From NCBI RefSeq assembly GCF_009873495.1, contig NZ_CP046706.1, positions 124,001-188,000 of the forward strand: a stretch of DNA of 64,000 nt. Direction: 5' to 3'. This document shows positions 7,301 to 13,796 of the stretch, one piece after another (positions within the stretch are counted from its first letter, which is position 1; every line of letters starts with the position of its first letter). The stretch comes from Nostoc sp. ATCC 53789. GTDB taxonomy: Bacteria; Cyanobacteriota; Cyanobacteriia; Cyanobacteriales; Nostocaceae. Position numbers and translations under genes: made by a program. The notes beneath the pieces were generated by a model that had not been told where the DNA came from, did not search any database, and saw nothing but the letters and a program-made list of their open reading frames with translations.

Positions 7301-9106
7301 TGATTTCTGCTCAAAAGTACCGTAAGTCTTTAGTACCTCAATTTCTGATTCTAATGCCTCCAGTGCTGTCACTTGATTGTTGATTATGCCCACGCTGATG
7401 CTATCGCTCATGTGGATAGCGATTTCTTCAAATGGGCGCTGGCTTCCATCGGTGGGATCATAGAATGATTGTTTTTTGAGCTTAACTGTGGGCGAATAGG
7501 CGTTTTGGGGAAGATTCCTTCGCTCTGCCTCTGCTGTTAAATTGGGATATAAGCTAGCTCTTGCCACACCAATGCAGTCACCGTCAAAATCTCGTGCTTG
7601 GCGTTCTGATTCGGTTTCGGCTGGATCGATAAAATCAACATCGATTAAGAGCGCTTCTAACTGTGCAATTCTTTGCTGTATACGCTTGTGGTCTTCGTCA
7701 CTAACTACGATTACACCTTTGAGGTCTTTACCATCTGGGCCGAGCCGATCTTCAACGTGCTTGTTAGCAGACACACACAATCCGTTAGAATTCAGAAAAG
7801 GAGAACGGAAGTTAAGAATTTTTTCTTCATTCTTTTCCCATGAAACACAAATTTCACCATTTTTGAGTTCCTTGGATGGAATAATCATCCCTCGGTCAAA
7901 AGTAAGCGTTTTCCCCAGAGCGATATCTCGCCATTGGCTCTGTACAAACCGACTTAATTCCTGTTTAACTTTTTCCGTTTCTAATAACTGCTGATGACCC
8001 AACAAGTCAGCTTTGATGAGCTTGTACATGAACAAGTCATCTTTAGTACCCTCGTCATCTAATTCTTCATCTGCATCTAAGTCATCATTTGTCCCTAAGT
8101 TTTTAACATCTGCTTCAAGGCTAGTAAGTTCTCCTATTTTTAATTTACTTTGGTTCAATGATTCTTTGCGTTTTTCATATTTTTCACAATAGTCAGCAGC
8201 AACTATTCTTGGGTCATCTTGAATAGAGGCTAGTTTTTCAGCTTGTAGCTCTAATTCTTCGGCAAAATCTTTAATTCCTTGGGGGAAAGATGCTAAGAGT
8301 TGAGAGATAGACATTTGACCTTGCTGTGATTGTCCTTTTTCAGCCAACCAAATATTTTGCTGATATAATCCTGGCTTAATCTGTGGTTTAGTCGCCCTTG
8401 TTGGTCTGTCCTTATCTGTTCCCTTAAAACTACTTATGGGGAGAATTATATCTATTTTTGGTTTATTTTTAGGATCTGCATATTTGATTTTATCAAGCTT
8501 GTATGGTCGCAGTGTCCCTTTTCCAAAACGATATTTAGTAGTATCTTCTCCGTCTCCTTCTATCCAACCAAATCGATGCTGAATAACACGGTAGCTTTTA
8601 TCTTGCTGTGATTGTCTTAAAGTTAGCTTGTCATAAAGTTGGGTTGAAATTTGTCCATAACAGTCACCAACTAGTTTATATGCTAAATCATTTGATAATA
8701 TTCCTCCGTTTTCACCCCTGTTTTCAGTAGAATCATCTACTACCAAAATGTTTAGCTTTTCGTGAATCGCATTTTTACAAGTCCCCAGGAAGATGGAACC
8801 ATAAGCACCCCTGTCTTTACTGTCTGGACAAATTTTTTGAATCGTTTCTAAACATTCTTTTTCTCCATAAAGTAAGCGGGTCTTAGAAGATAATAATAAA
8901 ATGTGTCCATCTGGATGATTCCTTAAATTCTCGTCTGTACTGTATTCATCTGAGTGCCCAAAGGAAAACTCTTTGTTAGGGAAATATGATTCTAGTAAAG
9001 TATTACTGAGCTTTTCAGTTAAAATTGATTGAGGACTAGTCTGATTATCATCTACATAAATCCATTGATTTAGCCTGGGGTCGAAATGCTTGAATTCTAG
9101 AGTCAT
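4316..9106 (-). CDS. Putative single-chain double-psi-beta-barrel RNA polymerase (QDE-1/YonO-like), 1596 aa
   Basis: The motifs of RdRP/YonO-type two-barrel polymerases appear in the right order. GENGGILSNDLAYKLV (131-146) resembles the DGxGxIS..LA motif of barrel one. QHRFG (176-180) and KGTLRPYKLDKI (196-207) resemble the R-G-KG and LRPSMxKF motifs. ILNFRSPFLNSNGLCV (430-445) resembles the NRxPxxxxxG loop before barrel two. DFDGD (506-510; bases 7577-7591) matches the catalytic Mg-binding DxDGD. SDSISVGIINNQV (567-579) resembles the 'NLGxIxNAH' motif, and NQIAVDLFKSAKKP (673-686) resembles 'AVDxPKTG'. Residues 750-1596 are an unassigned extension. RNA synthesis is inferred from motif order; template and role are unknown. 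The gene is monocistronic, 47 bases from a divergent gene. A large polyvalent plasmid protein with a dead polymerase fold is the main alternative. Confidence 0.75.
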   Translation of the reverse strand: MTLEFKHFDPRLNQWIYVDDNQTSPQSILTEKLSNTLLESYFPNKEFSFGHSDEYSTDENLRNHPDGHILLLSSKTRLLYGEKECLETIQKICPDSKDRGAYGSIFLGTCKNAIHEKLNILVVDDSTENRGENGGILSNDLAYKLVGDCYGQISTQLYDKLTLRQSQQDKSYRVIQHRFGWIEGDGEDTTKYRFGKGTLRPYKLDKIKYADPKNKPKIDIILPISSFKGTDKDRPTRATKPQIKPGLYQQNIWLAEKGQSQQGQMSISQLLASFPQGIKDFAEELELQAEKLASIQDDPRIVAADYCEKYEKRKESLNQSKLKIGELTSLEADVKNLGTNDDLDADEELDDEGTKDDLFMYKLIKADLLGHQQLLETEKVKQELSRFVQSQWRDIALGKTLTFDRGMIIPSKELKNGEICVSWEKNEEKILNFRSPFLNSNGLCVSANKHVEDRLGPDGKDLKGVIVVSDEDHKRIQQRIAQLEALLIDVDFIDPAETESERQARDFDGDCIGVARASLYPNLTAEAERRNLPQNAYSPTVKLKKQSFYDPTDGSQRPFEEIAIHMSDSISVGIINNQVTALEALESEIEVLKTYGTFEQKSTYLDQVSNHYETLFEQERQKEPKLIREEYKPYMQGVVELAHSQRTPETIQQAMDINRQMYRSMIEEGCYQNQIAVDLFKSAKKPEMNKIRENSRYLYRDVNYIKDKKSASAYLRRGITPKGYSPVELLISQTNKYFQESQLESRPIVQFKDLFKGVEFTPQQKFAAIAAKYEFDQKFNTAVRMERLRETEKGPSASIQTPQGMQLEIGNLTRYGHPLIWKAQTLNIRLDEIKFTNSERPHKLLAVAQIDGEIGENGKPAYRNLGTVSQQSVTDHNLKSGMTMQGAKLLELKPELTRSQTKLLFDKAQEAALAFYASIPESEKLALSAAAWNICASRQDELEVARKENANPQAIAKKVSNFAFAAFPNEIISRLEKLQFSEPKLVTLHNEANQFLGRKWNPDEKHPIEIRASHHPPGHERHVSRLLFVCDTDGEYKEFAMLETRTGMLPIGTKGQASFVGVEPATAKATIGLPGNEPIEITIRELKNFSYAGLVFNAEPVNLEFGTVPIPDKTVKIKIDALTLGELDSDSVQQLKEINYLKNGNPLKLKLTSISETGDQAFVLGESPNGNLLKINKINFYDFSGQTFNDQDYRKLTIETSASKTRDAVFLNGEPLGVLHFKKDKDALRQLGLLKTGKLTLAPAIVESNFSVICAQIDANTVEYPQKWTKEFQAFETQSVNSEQQEMIESSANILHQIKERPTFLFSTQSNKKLGVMGLAVDNQKAETVTKWLTAQNVKFSLAPTEDVIRETKKGLAVFNLVDSSIPAKTLESMTKKFGAIIETDSEYQQRVNSLATRPQFLKPPEQTAQSPPNQSTLLLSTTPSTPDISNGVKTEPLSVEKLPTVTIDDLRNWYNAADKLGKSENYKKRIVEVAYGFKAGEQLSAEALTVMNKDKFELEAISRLTQIAQKIGMAWGKSDENGTKVQGKIYDLAFNTQQRDLTILQKDGEVILNLQSGRVQTNKLTPQILQTFEDANTQIDQILAKSQGQQIELQR

Positions 9107-9153
9107 AAAATTGGCATTTTGATGAACATTAATTAAATTTTTGAGAGGTTGTT

Positions 9154-9684
9154 ATGTCGAGAATAAAGCGTTGGGTAAATATGAATAAAAGAGAATTCAA
9201 CTCAGATGGAAGTTTGAAGGATGAAGCCCGACAACAAATGTTGGCTACAGGAATGAGTAACGAAGCAATTAATGACTATGCTCTCTCGTTGAAAGAAGAA
9301 TACGACGAATGGAAGCACCTGGATGAGACTGACCCAGAGCCGTGGCCAATCTACACAGCCTACGATTTCTTCACTGAACAAGAGAAAAAGGAATTTAACC
9401 GTGATGGTTCTCTCAGACCTGAATATGTAGAATACGCTCGTAAAATTGGCATCAGTGAAAGTACTTTGGAACACCAAGAGTGGCGTAAGAGAAACGAAGT
9501 CGAGAATTATGATGCTGTATCTGCCGAACATGCAGAACAAGGCATTAACTTTGGTGAAGAACGGATGAAAGAAAGGATTGAAGACAGCAGAACATACGCT
9601 CAACGCCGCCGCCAAATGGAACAGGACTTGCGGAACTTTGAGCCGGAAGATAGCTTGCCTTTTGATAAAAACACTTCCTATTAA
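9154..9684 (+). CDS. Hypothetical protein with internal duplication, divergent from the polymerase-like gene
   Basis: The 176-aa product is preceded by a good ribosome-binding site (GAGAGG, then ATG at 9154). It contains two copies of a short module: KREFNSDGSLKDEARQQMLA near residue 12 and KKEFNRDGSLRPEYVEYARK near residue 78, each followed by a GMS/GIS-x-E-x-(I/L) turn. This implies an internal duplication of about 65 residues, probably two small helical domains. The C-terminal region is charged and helical. No known family is recognised. Only 47 bases separate it from the start of the divergent polymerase-like gene, so the two may share a control region and act together, which is inference from layout alone. 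Confidence 0.65.
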   Translation: MSRIKRWVNMNKREFNSDGSLKDEARQQMLATGMSNEAINDYALSLKEEYDEWKHLDETDPEPWPIYTAYDFFTEQEKKEFNRDGSLRPEYVEYARKIGISESTLEHQEWRKRNEVENYDAVSAEHAEQGINFGEERMKERIEDSRTYAQRRRQMEQDLRNFEPEDSLPFDKNTSY

Positions 9685-9979
9685 ACCCGGTGAGGTTATG
9701 CTGTAAAGAAAGTTTTCATCCATCAAATACAGTGATTTTATCTGAATATGTGAAAAAAAGCGATCGCCTCACCTTGGGCATAAAGTAAATATTCATAAAC
9801 TACCTTTTTCACTTGGTTAACTAGAAAAATTTTAGAAATTACCGAAGAAAGGCAGTTATTGTTGGAGGCTTTAGAAAACAATTCTTCCCTCTGCCTCCTG
9901 CCTCCTGCCTCCTTACTGATGGGGTATCATAGTCAGTAATCGCAGTGCAGTAAATAAATATACCGCGCTGTTACTGTGT

Positions 9980-10387
9980 TTATTTATGATGTTTTTTACT
10001 GTGTGGTGGGGTGTTTTTTGATAATTGTTTGCCAAGAGATAATTCCGACGAAGAATTATTAGATATTGGTGAAGTAGCTATTTTATAAATGGCAAAACAG
10101 CAAGAAATAGCGACTAGGGAGATTAAAGTAGCCTGACCAATTATTTGCCACAAGTTGAAAGTCAGTTTAGACTGAGTTCGCCTAAAGAAAACAGACTCTA
10201 ACTCTTGGTGAGTCGTGCAATTTTTCAAGTACTCTAAAACTTGCAGACATTGAGATATGTCCTCGCCTTTGTGGACTTTTTGGCACAGCAGAATTTCTAA
10301 GCGTTCAATGCGACGTTCTGGAGTAGACAAATTAATATCGTCCCAATCATCCCAAAGCTTGGTTTGTTGTAGTTCAGACATGAGCAT
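9980..10387 (-). CDS. Single-pass membrane hypothetical protein
   Basis: The 135-aa product has a soluble N-terminal helical part (ERRIERLEILLCQKVHKG), one membrane segment (TLISLVAISCCFAIYKIA, about residues 87-104) and a short Ser/Lys/His-rich tail. The ATG at 10387 or the one at 10381 could be the start; neither has a clear Shine-Dalgarno sequence. It follows the frameshifted gene in the same orientation about 100 bases downstream, so it may be the last gene of the second actin-type operon. No family is recognised. The upstream gap 9685-9979 holds a GCGATCGC octamer and a CTGCCTCCTGCCTCCTGCCTC repeat at about 9892-9916, but no gene. Confidence 0.6.
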   Translation of the reverse strand: MLMSELQQTKLWDDWDDINLSTPERRIERLEILLCQKVHKGEDISQCLQVLEYLKNCTTHQELESVFFRRTQSKLTFNLWQIIGQATLISLVAISCCFAIYKIATSPISNNSSSELSLGKQLSKNTPPHSKKHHK

Positions 10388-10488
10388 TTCTTAATTATTT
10401 ACGAAGCCCCTTTGGGGCGGCAACTCTTAATAAAGAACTCTTAACAGGAAAAAATTAGCCCTGAATGTAGGGTTTAAAGCCCCTAAAT

Positions 10489-11055
10489 TTATTTATGGGG
10501 ATTCCCCTGTTCCCTGTTGCCTATTCCCTGTTCCCTCTTAAGATGTTTGGATTTGTTCAAGTTACGTTCGTACTCAGCAAGGATATTTTTGAATTGTTGG
10601 GGAAGAATCACGGTTTTCTTATCAAATCGCAGTAAATAACATCCCCCAGAGCCACTTTTACAAGCGATGGTGGTAGGCCAGTTGAGTCCTGCGATTAGCC
10701 CAAGAGTAGCGAATGTAACAATGGCAGTCAGGAAAAATAAAGTACCAGAGCAACCAGAGCCGACCCAAGCACCAATCCAGAAAAGCAACTCTTTAACTTT
10801 TTCAAACCTCTGTTGGCGATGTTTCAACCATTCTTTGGACTTCTTTAACTTTTCAACAGCTTTAACATCAGATGCCTTCTCGATTTTCAGATCGATGGTG
10901 CGTTTTTGGTCAGCAATTTCTTGTTCTAATCGGTACTCGTTCCACTCTCGGACACGTTGGGCGATAGCATCGGCGTGGGCGAAGAAAGCGGAAAATCTTT
11001 CATCGGATAGTGATTCGAGTGATTCGCCATTAGAGTTTTCAATGGGGACTTTCCC
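10489..11055 (-). CDS. Membrane-anchored C-terminal part of the frameshifted gene (-1 frame)
   Basis: This frame is open from 11055, right after a TGA at 11058-11056, to the stop at 10489. It encodes 188 residues with no good internal start before a TTG at 10827. It reads like authentic protein: a charged coiled coil (ALEQEIADQK-like and LKKSKEWLKHRQQRFEKVKE stretches), two membrane segments (LFWIGAWVGSGCSGTLFFL, then IVTFATLGLIAGL) and a Cys-containing loop. By contrast, the last 35 residues of the zero frame look unnatural. A -1 slip at 11055-11049 joins it to the upstream ORF as one protein of about 416 aa. The final 12 codons lie in a GGGAACAGG-type repeat. Whether the shift is programmed, a mutation or a sequencing error is undecided. 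Confidence 0.65.
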   Translation of the reverse strand, partial: GKVPIENSNGESLESLSDERFSAFFAHADAIAQRVREWNEYRLEQEIADQKRTIDLKIEKASDVKAVEKLKKSKEWLKHRQQRFEKVKELLFWIGAWVGSGCSGTLFFLTAIVTFATLGLIAGLNWPTTIACKSGSGGCYLLRFDKKTVILPQQFKNILAEYERNLNKSKHLKREQGIGNREQGNPHK

Positions 11056-11738
11056 TCAATGCGCTCCAATATACGTTGTTCTAGTCCCGAATAAAAATTC
11101 TTAATATCCTGTTTGTTTTCCGAAAGTGCGCGGAGTACATTCTTGAGATACATTTGGTTGACTAGCCCGGGAATATTTTGAGCGCGTTTTCGGGTAATAT
11201 TATCCACTAAATTGATCAATTCCTCTTCAGAAACAGATGCTTCTTCACCAAAAAACTCAGCAATTAACTGGCTCTCATCTTGGGGTTGAACTATGCCAAA
11301 GTGAGTAGCTACATCAAAATATGTTTTATTTTGCTCCTTAATTAGGTCGCAAGCTTCGAGAAAACGCTCACACTCCAACTGACGATACTCCTTCTGATTT
11401 GGAGATAGTCCACAAGCGCTGATAATCTCAATCGCTTCAGTTAGTTCTAGCTCAATGCCGTACTCTGATTTAATGTGAGTTAACATTTCCAGAATATTCA
11501 TTGGTGGAAATTCAGTTTTATCAGCACGTTTTTTCTCTTGTCTTTGAAAATGTGCAGCTGCTTGTTTATAGGTTTTACCCTGTTGAATCAACGCTCGGAT
11601 CACATCAAAACGAGACTGAATTTCTTCATCACTGTAAGAAGGCTGGTCAATAGCTAAACCACTTGCTGTCAACGTGGCATCAACGTCTTCTACAGAGAGT
11701 GAATATGTTTGTTGTAGCAGTTCTTTGGTATAAGGCAT
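10926..11738 (-). CDS. N-terminal part of the frameshifted gene (zero frame), helical DNA-binding-like protein
   Basis: The ATG at 11738 (MPYTKELLQQ), preceded by AGGAATAAATTT, is preferred to the upstream ATG at 11762, which overlaps the previous gene. The zero-frame product is 270 aa. It contains two similar helical modules: LLQQTYSLSVEDVDATLTAS near residue 5 and LTHIKSEYGIELELTEAIEI near residue 86. Each is followed by a segment ending in 'RFDVIRALIQQGKTYKQAAAHF' or 'FLEACDLIKEQNKTYFDVATHF' type sequence (partial quotes), which resembles a MerR-like or HTH repeat. The module pair suggests DNA binding. The residues after the slippery site are probably not native. It is the third gene of the second actin-type operon. 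Confidence 0.65.
   Translation of the reverse strand: MPYTKELLQQTYSLSVEDVDATLTASGLAIDQPSYSDEEIQSRFDVIRALIQQGKTYKQAAAHFQRQEKKRADKTEFPPMNILEMLTHIKSEYGIELELTEAIEIISACGLSPNQKEYRQLECERFLEACDLIKEQNKTYFDVATHFGIVQPQDESQLIAEFFGEEASVSEEELINLVDNITRKRAQNIPGLVNQMYLKNVLRALSENKQDIKNFYSGLEQRILERIEGKSPLKTLMANHSNHYPMKDFPLSSPTPMLSPNVSESGTSTD
11049..11055 (-). promoter_or_regulatory. Candidate -1 ribosomal frameshift site G GGA AAG
   Basis: On the minus strand the zero-frame codons are GAG GGA AAG TCC, giving the X XXY YYZ heptamer G GGA AAG in register. A -1 slip re-pairs on GGG AAA and continues GTC CCC ATT, exactly entering the downstream open frame. The same heptamer serves the phage lambda G/GT frameshift. 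No strong downstream stem-loop was identified by eye. Confidence 0.55.
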
Positions 11739-11748
11739 AAATTTATTC

Positions 11749-12129
11749 CTAGTTAAATGCATTTTCTAGTAAACAATCATCATCTTCGTGAGTAGGTGAA
11801 GAACTCAAATGTGTATCAACCTTGTCGGCAGGGTTTGTAACGATTAGATGACTTTCCAGTTCTTGCTCCAAGTTAAAAGTTTGAGCTAAATAAATAATTT
11901 GTTGTTGCAGTTGGTAAATTGAAATTCTTGCCTTTGATTTTAAATCTGATTCTGAGAACCCTCCTAACCATCGGCAAGCTATCGGATGCCAAAAGGCAGC
12001 GATTGCCCAGATAATCATGTTTTGTCTCGGAAATTCAAGAGTTTTATTTTTGGGACTCAGATATTTTAAAAGGGGAAGATAAGGAGATGAAGTACTGAAC
12101 TGAAAACGAAAATCAACTTGTTCAGGCAT
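11749..12129 (-). CDS. Hypothetical protein, candidate partner of the second actin-like ATPase
   Basis: The 126-aa product has no signal peptide and no clear membrane segment apart from a hydrophobic stretch (MIIWAIAAFWHPIACRWLGG, about residues 38-57) that could be a buried helix. The C-terminal 35 residues are acidic (THEDDDCLLENAF), as ParR tails often are. It overlaps the upstream actin-like gene by 8 bases, showing tight coupling. In ParMR-type cassettes the adaptor follows the actin gene, so this is the positional ParR candidate. The N-terminal sequence shows no recognisable DNA-binding motif, so the function remains open. Confidence 0.55.
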   Translation of the reverse strand: MPEQVDFRFQFSTSSPYLPLLKYLSPKNKTLEFPRQNMIIWAIAAFWHPIACRWLGGFSESDLKSKARISIYQLQQQIIYLAQTFNLEQELESHLIVTNPADKVDTHLSSSPTHEDDDCLLENAFN

Positions 12130-13225
12130 GATTTGCGACTTGTTGAGAATTTTTACAAAGATAAGAGAAAAAACCGTAGTTATCAGTTAAGCGAAAGGAT
12201 AAATCTGATTTAGGTTTCTCAGATAAAAATTCTTGCTGTACTAAATATTCCAAGGCATCACAAGAAATTTTTTCAGGACGCGGAAATAATCGATTCAATT
12301 CATTCTTGAAATAGTGGGCAGTTCCACCAGCAAAAATAATCTCATCAATATCTGATGGAATATAACGATGCAAATAACTTGAAAGCACTGCCCAATATTC
12401 TTCACGAGCAATACTGATTGCTGATTTGATTGATTGAATTTCTAATTCTTGTAGCAAAGCATCTTCGACTCGAACTAAAGGTAATAAGGCTTTTAGATTT
12501 ATTTTGGAACCAGCAGCACTAATAGCAGCCGCAAGAGACAGAGGTTTTTGTCCAGCTACCCGACGCTGTACTGATGATACTAACTTATGAAACCCTAAGT
12601 CTTCTGTAACTCCACTTGTCATCGCACCCTTATCCATAATCAAAATAGAGGCATTGCGAAAGCCAATCATCACCACCGCTACTTTCCGTGAACGCAAATT
12701 ATGAGTAGTTGTACGTCCTCGTGAGAGCAATCCAAATCCTTCAGGGCGGCAAACAAACTCCACTAGCTTGAAAGAGCGTTTTTCACCTCTCCATTTAAAG
12801 TTGAGCAGAGCGCCTGTAATCGATATCTCAAATAATTTGCGATCCGAGTATTCTCCGTAAGGAAACAAGATGCCCAGACGAATACTTGCACCGTTGGCTA
12901 ACGACTTCTTTTGAGCTATAGCACCCACTACAGCCAAGGTTTTATAAATCGCTAGCTCAAATTTTGGCTGCTCTAACTTCAAATCTGCAAAAAACCTCTG
13001 ACAAATTAATCCTATACCCCAGCATTGCTGATTGTATTCAATCCAAGCTGAATTCTCTGGAGAAGATATACCAATCGCATCCTCCTCATAACTTAAAAGG
13101 CTTTGTTTCGGGATTAATGCTGTGTAGGGTTCCATCAAAAGCAACTCCGGCTTACTTGAATCTAGAGTAAAAAAAACTCTACTCAAGGATGCTCCCGGAT
13201 CGAATGAGATTATTAAATCTGCCAT
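12122..13225 (-). CDS. Second actin-like ATPase (ParM-type)
   Basis: The 367-aa protein carries phosphate-1 motif FDPGASLSRV (residues 8-17), phosphate-2 motif MIGFRNAS (186-193) and adenosine motif FAGGTAHYF (298-306), the order and spacing of actin/ParM/Alp proteins. It differs clearly from the ParM-like protein at 1.4-2.3 kb, so it is a separate family member rather than a recent duplicate. It heads a minus-strand operon with the 126-aa and frameshifted genes and is preceded by a block of 11-bp iterons. The likely role is filament-based DNA segregation, or positioning of DNA for transfer because the relaxase gene is divergent from it. A non-partition cytoskeletal role cannot be excluded. 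Confidence 0.75.
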   Translation of the reverse strand: MADLIISFDPGASLSRVFFTLDSSKPELLLMEPYTALIPKQSLLSYEEDAIGISSPENSAWIEYNQQCWGIGLICQRFFADLKLEQPKFELAIYKTLAVVGAIAQKKSLANGASIRLGILFPYGEYSDRKLFEISITGALLNFKWRGEKRSFKLVEFVCRPEGFGLLSRGRTTTHNLRSRKVAVVMIGFRNASILIMDKGAMTSGVTEDLGFHKLVSSVQRRVAGQKPLSLAAAISAAGSKINLKALLPLVRVEDALLQELEIQSIKSAISIAREEYWAVLSSYLHRYIPSDIDEIIFAGGTAHYFKNELNRLFPRPEKISCDALEYLVQQEFLSEKPKSDLSFRLTDNYGFFSYLCKNSQQVANHA

Positions 13226-13341
13226 CTACTTTCAACAAAAATTACTCAACCATTTCATCAAATCATAAGTCGCTAATAGCGCAATTATGGCAAATTTATG
13301 GAATTTGATAAAAACAGGCTCAAACTCATATAAATCCGTCA

Positions 13342-13480
13342 CAACTCTGGCACAAGTCTAGCATAACTCTGGAATCTTAAATAGTATTTATCAACAATTT
13401 AATTTTGTTGATAATCAAGCGCTTTTTTCTCCAAAAAATGGCGCAACTCTGGCGCAACTCTGGCGCAACTCTGGCGCAAT
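13342..13480. repeat. Second set of 11-bp iterons, putative centromere/operator
   Basis: The consensus is CAACTCTGGCR. Degenerate copies lie at 13342-13352, 13353-13363 and 13364-13374. Exact copies lie at 13444-13454, 13455-13465 and 13466-13476, with partial copies on each side. The clusters are 69 bases apart, and between them is an inverted repeat with 10-base arms and a 7-base spacer (13388-13414, TTATCAACAA/TTGTTGATAA). The layout parallels the R1 parC site and the 1.1-1.3 kb block. It lies 117 bases upstream of the second actin-like gene. ParR-type binding and autoregulation are inferred. Confidence 0.65.
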
Positions 13481-13680
13481 CCCTCTAAATACAGGCGTTT
13501 TTAATATATATACTATTACAATGATATTATTCTTTTGCTAAAGCAATAATAGCAAAACCTTACGCACAGTACGCCAAATTTGGCAGAAAGTTTTAGACGA
13601 TAATTTGCTATATTTAAGTGCATGAGAGTTGGTGAATAAAAAATTTGTTGCTGTTATTGTCTCATCAAAAAATTTTAACT

Positions 13681-13710
13681 CGGCATCAAACCAAAGCGAG
13701 TTTGATGTCG
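13681..13710. repeat. Hairpin upstream of the relaxase gene, oriT candidate
   Basis: Arms CGGCATCAAAC (13681-13691) and GTTTGATGTCG (13700-13710) pair with one G-T wobble around an 8-base loop. The site lies 87 bases before the relaxase start. MobF relaxases usually nick next to such an inverted repeat close to their own gene, so this is a reasonable oriT candidate. The nick site itself cannot be assigned. Nothing else beyond the iterons was found in 13226-13796. Confidence 0.4.
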
Positions 13711-13796
13711 GCGTTGAACAATGACTTCAATATTTTTTGGGAGTTGTTCAATAGTCGTCGAGTTAAGTTATGTTTTGCTGATGGCAGAGGTGAGCG

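Noticed and set aside
13439..13480. Possible CRISPR-like or simple tandem repeat
   Set aside because: Units are 11 bp, directly abutting, without spacers; the iteron explanation is better.
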